A stretch of DNA of 64,000 nt from Orbaceae bacterium lpD04 (GCA_036251935.1 CP133967.1:2826390-2890389), one strand, 5' to 3'. Counted from the first letter of the stretch, positions 36,258 through 46,340 are shown. Notes: generated by a model from the letters alone, not told the origin. Numbers and translations: made by a program.

Positions 36258-36399
36258 CCTACGAAGTAAAAATCTGTTTATCAATATAAAAGAGGCACAA
36301 TAACCAAGATCCAAATAGTCCCAAAATAATATATACTAAATATAAACAGATCCTCAGCAATATGGTGCTTTATATACTTGCGATTACAGGTAAAAAAAT

Positions 36400-37359
36400 A
36401 TGACAGATAAAAATTCAAACCAACCCCTTAAAATTATCTTTGCTGGTACTCCCGATTTTGCAGCTAAACATTTAGACGCGTTAATTAATTCAAATCATAA
36501 AGTGGTGGCAGTATTAACTCAGCCCGATCGCCCTGCCGGTCGAGGAAATAAACTCTCGGCAAGCCCTGTTAAACAATTGGCGTTAGCGCATAATATTGAG
36601 GTTTATCAGCCTGCAACTTTAAAAAAGGTCGAAAACCAAAAAATTATTAGTGATCTTAATGCCGATATTATGATTGTCGTCGCTTATGGACTTATTTTAC
36701 CGCAAGCTGTTCTTGATATGCCAAGACTGGGGTGTTTAAACGTTCATGGATCATTGCTTCCTCGCTGGCGAGGTGCTGCGCCAATACAGCGAGCATGCTG
36801 GGCTGGTGATCTTGAAACTGGCGTAACAATAATGCAAATGGATGCGGGGCTCGATACTGGCGATATGCTCTTTAAAGCCGCATGCCCAATTACCGCCAAT
36901 GATACCAGTGCATCACTCTATGATAAACTCGCTAATTTAGGGCCTGATGCATTACTTAAAACAATAAAACTGATTATATCGGGTGATATAGTTGCCGTAA
37001 AACAAGATGAATCACAAGTAACCTATGCTGAAAAATTATCAAAACAAGAAGCAAAATTAAACTGGCAACTACCAGCGATACAACTGGAGCGCTGTATCAG
37101 AGCTTTTAATCCTTGGCCAGTGAGCTATTTTGAAATCAATGATGAACCCGTTAAAGTTTGGCAAGCTAATATGATTAACCAAAATAGTGGCAAAGAGCCG
37201 GGCACTATTTTACAAGCAGATAAAAATGGGATACAAATTTCAACAGTAGATGGCATTATCAACTTAACTCAGCTACAGCCAGCGGGCAAAAAACCGATGT
37301 CAGCTACAGATATATTAAACTCGCGCCAATCGTTATTTAGCATAGGTAAAAGACTTTAA
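36400..37359 (+). CDS. fmt: Fmt, methionyl-tRNA formyltransferase
   Basis: Formylates initiator Met-tRNA using 10-formyltetrahydrofolate. It has 319 residues. The N-terminal formyltransferase domain has [12 protein letters not shown] and the catalytic [20 protein letters not shown] region (Asn, His), then [11 protein letters not shown]. The C-terminal OB-fold tRNA-binding domain spans about 210-319. The peptide deformylase gene def, usually directly upstream, is not in the 142-bp gap before it, while rsmB still follows. Confidence 0.95.
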   Translation: MTDKNSNQPLKIIFAGTPDFAAKHLDALINSNHKVVAVLTQPDRPAGRGNKLSASPVKQLALAHNIEVYQPATLKKVENQKIISDLNADIMIVVAYGLILPQAVLDMPRLGCLNVHGSLLPRWRGAAPIQRACWAGDLETGVTIMQMDAGLDTGDMLFKAACPITANDTSASLYDKLANLGPDALLKTIKLIISGDIVAVKQDESQVTYAEKLSKQEAKLNWQLPAIQLERCIRAFNPWPVSYFEINDEPVKVWQANMINQNSGKEPGTILQADKNGIQISTVDGIINLTQLQPAGKKPMSATDILNSRQSLFSIGKRL

Positions 37360-37446
37360 CTGTATAACTTGATAATATTCTCGTTATAATTTTGTTGTAA
37401 CCACTAATTATAGCGAAAAAAATACAGCCTTAATATCTCACTATAA

Positions 37447-37478
37447 TATAAGGATTATATTTAAATATAATCCTTATA
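37447..37478. repeat. Perfect 32-bp palindrome between fmt and rsmB
   Basis: Two 16-base arms, TATAAGGATTATATTT and its exact complement, meet at the centre with no loop. It lies 88 bp past fmt and 68 bp before rsmB. No T tract follows, so a simple intrinsic terminator is unlikely. It may be a dimeric regulator site or a cruciform or stem at the fmt 3' end. Confidence 0.85.
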
Positions 37479-37545
37479 AATTTACTTTACAGCAAAATTG
37501 ATTGCGTTATCCTTAACAGCATTTACTATTAAGATCGTCACTAAC

Positions 37546-38838
37546 ATGCCATCACCAATAAAAGCACAACAAGAAAACTATAATTTACGGGCTTTTTGCG
37601 CACAAATTATTTTTGATGTACTTGAAAAGGGCAATTCACTTAGCCCACTACTTGCACATTATAGCAACAAAGTTAATGATAAAGATCGAGCCTTAATGCA
37701 AGAAATTAGTTTTGGCGTCATGCGGGTGCTACCCGAACTCGAATTTTATGCTCAAAAACTAATGGATAAAATTTTTACTGGTAAAAACCGTTCTATCCAT
37801 TACTTAATACTCGTCGGACTTTATCAACTTATTTATACCCGTATTCCGCCACACGCCGCGGCGAGTGAAACTGTAAACGGAGTAATAAGTCTAAAAAAAC
37901 CCTCACTCAAAGGGGTGGTAAATGGGGTGCTACGTTCCTTTTTACGTCAACAAGATGAGTTGAAAAATCAGTTTATCTTACATGGTAATACATCACTTCA
38001 TCCTAGCTGGTTCTTAAAACGCATACAACTTGCATATAGTGAAAACTGGCCTGAGATTATTAATGCCAACAATCAACGCCCACCAATGTGGTTACGTGTA
38101 AATAGCCAGCACTATAATGCTATGCAATACCAACAATTATTAAATGATTGTGATATAGAATCTACCAATGATGAACAGGTAAAAAGTGCATTAAGATTAT
38201 TATCACCTTTACCGGTTAATAAATTACCACAATTTGAGTTAGGCGCGGCAACTGTACAAGATCTATCAGCGCAGCATGCTGCTTATTTACTCGCGCCACA
38301 AAATGGGGAAACAATCTTAGACCTTTGCGCTGCGCCTGGTGGAAAAACCACTCACATATTAGAACTTGCACCACAAGCAAAGGTACTGGCCGTTGATATT
38401 GATAGTGAACGCGTTAAACGGATCAAGCAAAACCTAGAACGTTTAAAATTACAGGCAGAAGTAAAAGTCGGCGATGGTTTAACTCCAGAAAAATGGTGCG
38501 ATGGGCAAAAATTCGACCGAATTTTACTTGATGCTCCTTGCTCTGCAACTGGTGTGATCCGCCGTCATCCTGATATAAAATGGTTGCGGCGTGATAGTGA
38601 TATTGCAGAACTAGCCAAATTACAATATCAAATACTGACTAATATTTGGCCTTATTTAAAACCAAACGGTATCCTTGTTTATGCGACTTGCTCTATTTTA
38701 CCAGATGAAAATAGCCAACAAATATTACGTTTTCTAGCAGAGCATCATGATGCAAAACAAGTAGAACCTGTGCAGCAATATCTACCAACAGAACATGGTG
38801 GTGATGGGTTTTTCTATGCTAAGTTACAAAAACTTTAA
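37546..38838 (+). CDS. rsmB: RsmB, 16S rRNA m5C967 methyltransferase
   Basis: SAM-dependent enzyme that methylates C967 of 16S rRNA. The ATG at 37546 gives 430 residues (E. coli 429); the frame extends upstream to a TTG but no family residues lie there. The N-terminal NusB-like RNA-binding domain covers about 1-145. The catalytic domain shows the SAM motif [32 protein letters not shown] (first Cys) and [13 protein letters not shown] (second, catalytic Cys). trkA, which follows in E. coli, is absent. Confidence 0.94.
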   Translation: MPSPIKAQQENYNLRAFCAQIIFDVLEKGNSLSPLLAHYSNKVNDKDRALMQEISFGVMRVLPELEFYAQKLMDKIFTGKNRSIHYLILVGLYQLIYTRIPPHAAASETVNGVISLKKPSLKGVVNGVLRSFLRQQDELKNQFILHGNTSLHPSWFLKRIQLAYSENWPEIINANNQRPPMWLRVNSQHYNAMQYQQLLNDCDIESTNDEQVKSALRLLSPLPVNKLPQFELGAATVQDLSAQHAAYLLAPQNGETILDLCAAPGGKTTHILELAPQAKVLAVDIDSERVKRIKQNLERLKLQAEVKVGDGLTPEKWCDGQKFDRILLDAPCSATGVIRRHPDIKWLRRDSDIAELAKLQYQILTNIWPYLKPNGILVYATCSILPDENSQQILRFLAEHHDAKQVEPVQQYLPTEHGGDGFFYAKLQKL

Positions 38839-38939
38839 ACAAATTATGCGCTTTACTATAATGAACTACATTTATAATAATGTAGTTCAGCCAAATAGAT
38901 GGTAGTATTCACTACTATCTTTTCTAAACCTGATAACAA

Positions 38940-39596
38940 ATGAATCTAATCAACCAACGCTATTTTAGTTTGCTCATTACCCTATTAACCTGCTTACTAG
39001 CCTTACTGAGTAGTTTAGCTTTAGATTATGATTTTTTATTCCGTTTTGTTGATGAAGGCGGTTTTATTGAAACATTAACTTTAGCCTTCTATCTTATTGC
39101 CGCGTTATTTGTGCTGTGCTATCCACGAACCACCATAAAACTGACATCCCGAATTGCTATTGCAATATTAATGCTTGCAATGCTTGCACGTGAAGCTGAT
39201 CTGCATAAAGTATTTGGCATGAGCATGCTCAAAATTAAATTCTGGTTAACAGCTGAATCAACAATCTCCGACAAATTTTGTGCAGCGCTAATATTGATCT
39301 TCCTTATTTTTTCACTTTATACCCTAATTCGTCACTCTACTAAAAATTACCTAATCGACTTAAAACACGGTCAATACTACGCAGTAACGATTTTAATTTT
39401 TTTTATTGTTCTAATTGTATCTAAAATTATTGATAGATCAGTCAATATGATTTATGAAATGACAAGCTGGCTTGCCCCAACGTGGGTTATCGCACTGCAA
39501 CTGCCACAAGAAGAATACCTTGAATGCTTATTACCACTACTCATCATTATTGCAATTATGCAATATGATCATAGCAAAAAAATAAGTAACCACTAA
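38940..39596 (+). CDS. Membrane protein of unknown function, first of a tandem pair
   Basis: Polytopic inner-membrane protein of 218 residues with about six hydrophobic segments; I do not recognise the family. It is a clear paralogue of the next gene. Both share strongly conserved polar residues in or next to membrane segments: FVDE (36-39), Glu44, AREADLHKVF (83-92), IDRS with Asp165/Arg166, and QEEYLEC (190-196). Such buried charged residues suggest ion or lipid handling or an active site, but this is inference. It opens a seven-gene-long rightward cluster that ends in lipoproteins and dacB. Confidence 0.75.
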   Translation: MNLINQRYFSLLITLLTCLLALLSSLALDYDFLFRFVDEGGFIETLTLAFYLIAALFVLCYPRTTIKLTSRIAIAILMLAMLAREADLHKVFGMSMLKIKFWLTAESTISDKFCAALILIFLIFSLYTLIRHSTKNYLIDLKHGQYYAVTILIFFIVLIVSKIIDRSVNMIYEMTSWLAPTWVIALQLPQEEYLECLLPLLIIIAIMQYDHSKKISNH

Positions 39597-39611
39597 TACG
39601 AGAGACATGTA

Positions 39612-40265
39612 ATGAACATAATAAAAAAACAATATTCTGCTTTATGGCTAACCATTATCACCGTTTTATTAGCATTACTCAGTTCTATTTTTTTAGACCA
39701 TGAGTGGTTATTAGATTTTGTTGATGAAGACCATTTTGTTGAAAATCTAACATTAGTCTTTTACGCTATCGCTATTGTATTTGTACTTTGTTACCAATTC
39801 AAAGCAATCAAATTTAGTTATCGTTTTTCGTTAGCATTTGTTCTATTTGCAATGATGGCTCGTGAAGCTGATTTACATAAAGTGTTTGGCATGAGCATGT
39901 TAAAAATTAAATTTTGGCTAACTAATGCAGCCAATTTACAATCAAAAGCAATGGCGGCAGTAATTATATTGGTTATCTTGTTTGCTATCTTTTATATTAT
40001 CTTAAATAACTATAAAGCTTGGTACCAAGACTTAAAACAAAAAGAAGCTTATGCAATTAGTGTATTTATATTTTTTGTTGTTTTAGTGGTATCAAAAATA
40101 CTCGACCGCTCGTTAAATATGATTAATGAAATAACGGGTTGGATGGCACCAAGATGGATGGTTGCCTTTCAACAACCACAAGAAGAATATCTTGAATGTA
40201 TCTTACCTCTATTAATTATGATAGCTGTTGTACAATATGTAGCCAAAAAGCAGCGAATAAAATAA
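39612..40265 (+). CDS. Membrane protein of unknown function, second of a tandem pair
   Basis: Paralogue of the preceding gene, 217 residues, roughly half identical. The longest block of identity begins AREADLHKVF and continues for 22 residues with no change. Same hydrophobic layout and same charged positions (FVDE, LDRSLNM, QEEYLEC). The ATG is 15 bp after the previous stop with GAGA nearby, and 10 bp separate it from the lipoprotein gene that follows, so the genes look co-transcribed. Function unknown. Confidence 0.75.
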   Translation: MNIIKKQYSALWLTIITVLLALLSSIFLDHEWLLDFVDEDHFVENLTLVFYAIAIVFVLCYQFKAIKFSYRFSLAFVLFAMMAREADLHKVFGMSMLKIKFWLTNAANLQSKAMAAVIILVILFAIFYIILNNYKAWYQDLKQKEAYAISVFIFFVVLVVSKILDRSLNMINEITGWMAPRWMVAFQQPQEEYLECILPLLIMIAVVQYVAKKQRIK

Positions 40266-40275
40266 ATCAATCACC

Positions 40276-41628
40276 ATGATTCAATTAGTACGTATATTAT
40301 TAATTAACGTTGGGTTATTAGGTTTAAGTGGGTGCTCTGTTTTTTTAGGTTATTCAACCGATCTTGATCAATATGAACAACAATTAATCAATAATAATTG
40401 TGACTATACAGAGATTGATAAACAACTAGATAGTGATCCACTGCTTTGGGCATTAAATGGCGGAGCTCTCGCACGTCAATGTCATGATTATAAAAAGAGT
40501 ATTGAATATCTAGATCAAGCAGAAGCCCTGTTTAAGGAGCAAGAGCTAGCCCTAACAATAAAATCGGTAGGTCAATCTATTGGCTCAGTAGTTATTAATA
40601 ATAATATTAATGACTACCAAGGTGAAAATTATGAAAAAATCATGATGAATGTCTATAAAGGTTTAAATTTTATGTCACTTCATGATCTTGATAATGCGAG
40701 AGTTGAGTTTAATCGCGTATTAGATAGGCAGCGCCGTGCGGTAGAATTCTTCGAAAAAGAGATTAATAATGCTAATACGAAGCATCAGCAATCACAATAT
40801 ATGAAGAAAATTCGCGATCCAGTTAGTCCTGACAAAAAAATTAAAGCTTACCAAGGCGACATTACTGCAAAATCCCTCTACCCAAATTTTGTTAACCCGT
40901 TTGCCACATATATAAGCGGGCTGTTTTTCTACTTCGATGGGAATTATAGTAAAGCACATGATTTATTTAAACAAACAGCCCGCATGTTACCAAATCAGCA
41001 ACAAGTAAAAGCGGATTTACTTTTATCTGAGCAGAGTTCACTTCGTAAACAACATTATGCTTGGCTAATTTATGAAAATGGCCAAAGTATGATTAAACGT
41101 TCATTTAGTTATCAATTCCCCTCTTACCTTTTTACTAATAAAATTGTCACAACCGATATAAGCTTACCCACAATTTATAAACGCTCACCGTCTTATCCTT
41201 ATTTACGACTTAATAAGCAAAAAACGACTGAAATAGCAAATATGGACAATATTATTCAAATTGAATTTAATAAGAAACTGCCAGCAATTCTTACCGAAGG
41301 AATGCTAAATATGCTTTTTAAATCAGCTATCCAATTCTTACTAGAACAAAATTTTGAACAATATGGTGGAAGATGGCTAGGATACGTTTACCAATTATCG
41401 ACTAATACCGCAGATGTAAGACAATGGCGAGCGATGCCTAAAAATTTTCAAATTGCTCGAACGTTAATCAATGGAAATAAACTCACCATATATAAACCTG
41501 ACGGATCAGTATTAACTGAAATAGATTCCCTACTCACTGATCGTGATGCTATTATTTACATTAAATCTGATATAGTGGATCATTATATCATCGACATAAT
41601 CCAAAAAAGTGCTATACATAACAGTTAA
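40276..41628 (+). CDS. COG3014-like lipoprotein with TPR-like region
   Basis: Predicted lipoprotein of 450 residues. The N-terminal signal ends in the lipobox LSGC (Cys20), followed by Ser, which predicts outer-membrane sorting. The first 130 residues read as TPR-like helices (ALNGGALARQCHDYKKSIEY, then YKGLNFMSLHDLDNARVEFN). This layout matches an uncharacterised conserved family (COG3014) that commonly travels with LpoB-like lipoproteins. The stop TAA overlaps the next possible ATG. Role unknown; an envelope or peptidoglycan connection is inferred from neighbours. Confidence 0.7.
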   Translation: MIQLVRILLINVGLLGLSGCSVFLGYSTDLDQYEQQLINNNCDYTEIDKQLDSDPLLWALNGGALARQCHDYKKSIEYLDQAEALFKEQELALTIKSVGQSIGSVVINNNINDYQGENYEKIMMNVYKGLNFMSLHDLDNARVEFNRVLDRQRRAVEFFEKEINNANTKHQQSQYMKKIRDPVSPDKKIKAYQGDITAKSLYPNFVNPFATYISGLFFYFDGNYSKAHDLFKQTARMLPNQQQVKADLLLSEQSSLRKQHYAWLIYENGQSMIKRSFSYQFPSYLFTNKIVTTDISLPTIYKRSPSYPYLRLNKQKTTEIANMDNIIQIEFNKKLPAILTEGMLNMLFKSAIQFLLEQNFEQYGGRWLGYVYQLSTNTADVRQWRAMPKNFQIARTLINGNKLTIYKPDGSVLTEIDSLLTDRDAIIYIKSDIVDHYIIDIIQKSAIHNS

Positions 41629-41639
41629 TGAGGCTCTAC

Positions 41640-42272
41640 ATGATTAATTTACGCAAACCCTTTAATAAATATATCTCCGTTATTATGCTAGCAGTGACAC
41701 TAATATTGGCCGGATGTTCATCTAACGTCGAATACGTTACTGCTGATAATTCCGACGATGCAATTAGTTTAGGGCTTGATAGCCAAGACTTTGAACATGC
41801 AGCGCAAGAAGCCCTTAATTCACTCCTTGCAAGCAATACATTAAATAAACCAGGTGGCGGGCGTTACATCGTTGCAATAGGTAAAGTAGTCAATGATACA
41901 ACACTACGAATTGATACCGATATGTTAGTCAAAAAAATCCGAATTGGGATGCTACAATCAGGTAAAGCTGTCATCACAACTGCCATTGCAGGCAATAGTA
42001 AGAACGTCGATGATTTAATTTATGACGTGCGTGAATTACGAGATAATGACGAATTTAAACAAGATACAATTGCGGGTAAAGGCACACTTTATGCCCCTGA
42101 TTTTTCTCTTACAGGTAAAATCTTACAGCGTATTTCGCGTACAGGAAAAAATAAACAACTCGTTGAATATTATGTACAACTTACATTAACCGAGATTAAA
42201 AGCGGCCTTGCTTATTGGGAAAATGAAAGCACTGTTCGTAAGTTAGGCAGCAATAAGTCTACGGCTTGGTAA
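41640..42272 (+). CDS. LpoB-like penicillin-binding-protein activator lipoprotein
   Basis: Predicted outer-membrane lipoprotein of the LpoB/YcfM family (COG3417), whose E. coli member stimulates the synthase PBP1B. The ATG at 41640 has a GAGG site six bases upstream and gives 210 residues; a start at 41628 lacks this. Lipobox LAGC (Cys26), then Ser-Ser. The core includes YIVAIGKVVNDTTLRIDTDM and RIGMLQSGKAVITTAI, typical of the TolB-N-like LpoB fold. It may be a paralogue of the true LpoB, since the neighbouring genes are not those of ycfM. Confidence 0.78.
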   Translation: MINLRKPFNKYISVIMLAVTLILAGCSSNVEYVTADNSDDAISLGLDSQDFEHAAQEALNSLLASNTLNKPGGGRYIVAIGKVVNDTTLRIDTDMLVKKIRIGMLQSGKAVITTAIAGNSKNVDDLIYDVRELRDNDEFKQDTIAGKGTLYAPDFSLTGKILQRISRTGKNKQLVEYYVQLTLTEIKSGLAYWENESTVRKLGSNKSTAW

Positions 42273-42285
42273 TAAGGAATCAATA

Positions 42286-43269
42286 ATGAAAATACTTAAA
42301 AAGTTAAGCATTACCCTAGTTGCTATTTTATTATTATCAGCCTGTAGCTCAAGCTCGAATAATAAACCTGAAGTAGAGACTAACACTTTAGCGAATCCAT
42401 CTACTGAAGGAGCAAGTGATACTTCAACAGTAAATAGCGAAACTCGCTATGAAAATGGTATCGGGGAAACACAAATCGAACGCTATAAAATGCTAGTGTT
42501 ACCAACACAAGTTAATTTAACGACTCAAAATACGTTTCCCGTTTCACCAAGTAGCTTATCTAACACCTTATCTCATGAAATAACAACTGCACTATACGAA
42601 ACACATCGCTTTGATATTCTAGCTAATGAGGACCCATCTACTAATGGCCTTGATAATACTATGCCACAATTTGAAGATGCTAATTTTTATCTACAAAGCA
42701 CACTAAATCAACTTGATACTCAAGAAACGGTGCGCATCTTAAAAGCGACAGGCCAAGGGGTTGAAGAAAAAACCGTTATCGCAACGATACTTTACCAAAT
42801 TATTGATGCAAAAAGTCATAAGGTAATTTTTAGCCATTCATTAAATTATCAATTAAAAAGTACCACAAATAATGAAACCTTTGGTACAACAATTAATAAT
42901 ACCCTAAAATCAATGGCTAACTTGATAAAGAACGAAATCATTAATGAAATTTACCCAATTAGAATTTTAACCACAAAAAATAATGAAGCTATTTTAGACT
43001 ATCCACTAACCGTTGATTCTCAATGCCAAGTCATGCGATTAGGTAAAAAAATTAAAGATAGTTATACTGACAGCTTGCTTGGCTATGAACAAAATATTGT
43101 AGGCAAATTACTTATCACTAGAGCAACAGGCGTATTATCATATGCCCAAGTGATAAGTGGGGAAGCAACTACTGGTGATATCTGTAAGCCCATACAAACA
43201 GCGATTATCTCTGCACAAGAATTGGTTAAACGAACACCACAAGGTGGCGTAGTTTTACCCTTTGATTAA
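42286..43269 (+). CDS. CsgG/FlgT-like lipoprotein of unknown function
   Basis: Predicted lipoprotein of 327 residues with lipobox LSAC (Cys20) and a following Ser run. The middle part (KMLVLPTQVNLTTQ, then LYETHRFDILANED and ATILYQIIDAKSHKVIFSHS) resembles the TolB-N-like fold of CsgG, LpoB and FlgT. The C-terminal 100 residues, with two Cys and YAQVISGEATTGD, resemble the FlgT C-terminal beta domain. Assignment is by pattern only. It lies 13 bp after the LpoB-like gene and 26 bp before dacB, in one probable operon. Confidence 0.65.
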   Translation: MKILKKLSITLVAILLLSACSSSSNNKPEVETNTLANPSTEGASDTSTVNSETRYENGIGETQIERYKMLVLPTQVNLTTQNTFPVSPSSLSNTLSHEITTALYETHRFDILANEDPSTNGLDNTMPQFEDANFYLQSTLNQLDTQETVRILKATGQGVEEKTVIATILYQIIDAKSHKVIFSHSLNYQLKSTTNNETFGTTINNTLKSMANLIKNEIINEIYPIRILTTKNNEAILDYPLTVDSQCQVMRLGKKIKDSYTDSLLGYEQNIVGKLLITRATGVLSYAQVISGEATTGDICKPIQTAIISAQELVKRTPQGGVVLPFD

Positions 43270-43295
43270 TTAATTTTTAACTAAAAGTATTAAAT

Positions 43296-44762
43296 ATGAA
43301 AAAAATAGTTTTTATCCTAATTAGCGTAATACTTGGCAGCATTAGTTATAGCTATGCAAATGACCAAGCAGAACTATCTTCATATTTATCACTTTTACCG
43401 AAAGGTACTGATTTATCAATTCTTGTTGAAACTGTCGAAAAAAAGCCCTCGACACTAATTAGCTACCAAAGTGATCAATTTAAGCAGCCTGCCAGTGTTC
43501 AAAAATTGATTACGGCACTTGCCGCAGAACTTGAGTTAGGCGCTGATTTTCGGTTTATTACTCGCTTACAAACCAATGGCAAGATTAGTAATAGGCAGCT
43601 CAAAGGCGATCTAATTATTCAAATGAGTGGTGATCCAACCTTTACTCGCAAACAACTTAACGAAATGTTAATGGTATTAAAACTCAAAGGGGTTGATAAA
43701 ATAACGGGTAATATTATTATTGATAGCTCGATATTTATGGGTCATGATAAAGCTTCTGGCTGGTCTTGGAACAACCTAACTTCATGTTATAATACTGCAC
43801 CATCAGCCACCATCATTGATGGGAACTGTTTTTATGCTGGAATATTACCGGCACAAAATATAGGTGAAAAAGCGACAACTTCAGTATCATCGATTTACCC
43901 GGTGACGCTCACTAGTAATATTTTAACGATAAGTAATAAGTCGGAGTCATTTGCCGACAAATACTGTGAACTTGACATGATCGCCAGCGAAAAAAATCGC
44001 TATCATTTGGCGGGCTGCGTTAAGCATAGCAGCCAAAAAAGTTACCTTAAATTTGCCATAACTGATGGATTTGACTATTTATCATCAATACTAAAAACCG
44101 AGCTTGCACAAAAAAAGATCAAGTTTTCTGGTCGAATTACTGAAACAAAAGAGCCGATCACAAAATCACTGGTACCTTTAGCGATTAATCAGTCAGCACC
44201 ATTATCTGAATTACTGACAATTATGCTCAAAAAATCACATAATTTAATCGCGGATACGCTCTATAGAACAATCGGTGCTCACTATTTTAAGATCCCAGGA
44301 ACATGGCAAAACTCAAGTGATGCGATAAAAGCAATATTACTTCAAAAAGCCGATATTGACTTAGCTAATGCCGTAATTGTTGATGGTTCAGGCCTATCAA
44401 GGCTAAATCTTATTGATGCAGATAAACTCATGCAGGTACTACAATATATCGCGGCAAATAACGATACCTTAAAAATAGTTGAAATGTTACCCATTGCAGG
44501 TATTGATGGTACATTACAATACCGCAGAAGCTTTGCGAATAATGAATTAAAGTCAATTATCTATGCAAAAACAGGTTACTTAGAAGGCAACTATAACCTT
44601 GCTGGTTTTCTAAAAACCAACGAGAATCAATATATTGCCTTTATTCAGTTTATTTCTGGTTATAATCACCTTAATAATCCAAATGAACCTAAAAACAGCG
44701 CGATTGTTAAATTTGAAAAAGCGTTTTATCAAAACTTACTAGAAGAAAACAAAATAGATTAA
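43296..44762 (+). CDS. dacB: DacB/PBP4, D-alanyl-D-alanine carboxypeptidase/endopeptidase
   Basis: Periplasmic class C penicillin-binding protein that trims or cuts peptidoglycan cross-links. It has 488 residues. The signal peptide is cleaved after about 21 (SYSYA). The three active-site motifs are SVQK (Ser67, Lys70), SHN (in KKSHNLIAD) and KTG (in YAKTGYLEGN). The large insert domain between the first two motifs is typical of PBP4. It ends the lipoprotein cluster, which supports a peptidoglycan theme for the whole group. Confidence 0.92.
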   Translation: MKKIVFILISVILGSISYSYANDQAELSSYLSLLPKGTDLSILVETVEKKPSTLISYQSDQFKQPASVQKLITALAAELELGADFRFITRLQTNGKISNRQLKGDLIIQMSGDPTFTRKQLNEMLMVLKLKGVDKITGNIIIDSSIFMGHDKASGWSWNNLTSCYNTAPSATIIDGNCFYAGILPAQNIGEKATTSVSSIYPVTLTSNILTISNKSESFADKYCELDMIASEKNRYHLAGCVKHSSQKSYLKFAITDGFDYLSSILKTELAQKKIKFSGRITETKEPITKSLVPLAINQSAPLSELLTIMLKKSHNLIADTLYRTIGAHYFKIPGTWQNSSDAIKAILLQKADIDLANAVIVDGSGLSRLNLIDADKLMQVLQYIAANNDTLKIVEMLPIAGIDGTLQYRRSFANNELKSIIYAKTGYLEGNYNLAGFLKTNENQYIAFIQFISGYNHLNNPNEPKNSAIVKFEKAFYQNLLEENKID

Positions 44763-44836
44763 ATACCCAGAGCAACTTTTACGCCTAAAAAGGTAAGAAT
44801 AGCGCCGAGTAATTTATCAAAAATAAATTTTAGCAT
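44759..44836 (-). pseudogene. Possible remnant of a LysE/RhtB-type exporter C terminus
   Basis: A 25-codon minus-strand frame reads LLGAILTFLGVKVALG near its end, like the last helix of LysE/RhtB amino-acid exporters. Its stop overlaps the convergent dacB stop. No upstream exporter sequence remains before the neighbouring gene at 44889. Similarity is over one hydrophobic helix only, so chance is possible. Confidence 0.25.
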
Positions 44837-44888
44837 AACGCCTTTATCCTAAATTTAATCCAGACCCCGTGAAACCGGTTTAAAACAA

Positions 44889-46340
44889 CTAATCAGCACT
44901 ACCGGCAGAACGATTGATTGTCGCTATAGCTGATTTGTGATCGATAACAAACTGTTTTTTATCCATATTATGATCTAAATAATCAGTTAAAAAACGGGCA
45001 TTGGTTTTAATTTTTGCACCATCTAAAATAATGCGAGGTAAATCTATTTGATAGATCGTACTTTGCACATTTTCAGCAATATCTGCTGATTTTGCATTCG
45101 TTAATAAATATAAAAACCGTTCTTTTTGCGATAAATTAGCAATAGTTTGTGTACCAGATCCCATCATTAAATGATCAGGGAAAATATAGAATACCGTATT
45201 TTCAAGGATCCCTTGCTGCTCTAAATAATGAATAAATTGACTTAAATTATAGTCTAAAGAAGCTGCTGAAAATAATATATCACTCTCTTTTTGACCAATT
45301 ATAGGCTCCATTCTTTTATCATAAAAACCATTAGGTGCATGGGTTGAAATAGTTGAGATAAATAACGCAAAAGGCTTATCGCTTGTCGACAATTCACCAA
45401 GCTGCCTTTTGGCAATATCAAAAGTATCTTTATCATATAAGCCAAATGGTGCTTTAGGATATTCACCTAGATAATTTTTTTCACAAATAACATCAATACC
45501 AAACATCGAAATAATATGACCGATCCCTGCAAAGGTTGGACTACCGATAATATAACGAGTTTGATAGCCGCCTTTATGTAGTACATCACCCAAGCTAACT
45601 AAATGGGTCTTTGTAATATCACTTAACGGCGTGGTATTGGTGCCACCAACTAAAAATGGCATACCCGTCATATAAGTATACATTGATGCGGTGGTCCAAG
45701 AACTTCCTGTCGCCATCGGAATATTGGGATAAAATGTGTATTTTTGCGTTAACTGATTCAAATTAGGGGTAATATCACCAAAGCCTAAAAAACCTTGCTC
45801 AAAAGACTCTAATGAAATAACAATGATATTTTTACCTGCAAGCGTTTCGATCTGTGCTTTAGTTGGGTAATTAGTAATATTCAGCTTTTCTAATGACTCG
45901 GTGAACGGTATCTTAGGTGCACTAATGACTTGATATATTTCAATAAGTTTATCAACTGGCCCATGACGATAATTCAGTGATAAGGCGGCAATCACTAAAA
46001 TAACAAGGCGAAGTAAAATATTAAGTTTTTCTTGTAATATATTCGCCAATTTAAACTGCACAATAAGAAAGGCAAAAAAAGCAAAAATTGCCAAAACAGC
46101 CTGTAGCTTAAAAATTGCAAGGCCTTCAATAATGTCATTAATGTTAAGATTGACATAAAACTGATAATCAATAAATCCACCACTAAAATAGATCGAAATC
46201 AATTCTGCAACTAACAATGAAGTCATTAAAATAATGATCAGTAATTTCGCTTTTTTTGAACGAAGAAAAGAGGCCAATAACATCGAGATAAGCAATAAAG
46301 GAAAAGCAATCCAAGCATTAATCGGGAATAAAGCTAACAT
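44889..46340 (-). CDS. LTA-synthase-like phosphoglycerol or phosphoethanolamine transferase
   Basis: Inner-membrane enzyme of the LtaS/OpgB alkaline-phosphatase superfamily, 483 residues, shorter than typical LtaS. About four or five helices fill residues 1-125. The extracytoplasmic sulfatase domain follows: metal-binding NIIVISLESFEQG, the nucleophile region GSSWTTASMYTYMTG (Thr), and FPDHLMMGSG near the C-terminal metal site. In Gram-negatives such enzymes decorate periplasmic glucans or LPS. It is divergent from an MJ1255-type glycosyltransferase, suggesting a joint role in surface glycan synthesis (inference). Confidence 0.82.
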   Translation of the reverse strand: MLALFPINAWIAFPLLLISMLLASFLRSKKAKLLIIILMTSLLVAELISIYFSGGFIDYQFYVNLNINDIIEGLAIFKLQAVLAIFAFFAFLIVQFKLANILQEKLNILLRLVILVIAALSLNYRHGPVDKLIEIYQVISAPKIPFTESLEKLNITNYPTKAQIETLAGKNIIVISLESFEQGFLGFGDITPNLNQLTQKYTFYPNIPMATGSSWTTASMYTYMTGMPFLVGGTNTTPLSDITKTHLVSLGDVLHKGGYQTRYIIGSPTFAGIGHIISMFGIDVICEKNYLGEYPKAPFGLYDKDTFDIAKRQLGELSTSDKPFALFISTISTHAPNGFYDKRMEPIIGQKESDILFSAASLDYNLSQFIHYLEQQGILENTVFYIFPDHLMMGSGTQTIANLSQKERFLYLLTNAKSADIAENVQSTIYQIDLPRIILDGAKIKTNARFLTDYLDHNMDKKQFVIDHKSAIATINRSAGSAD

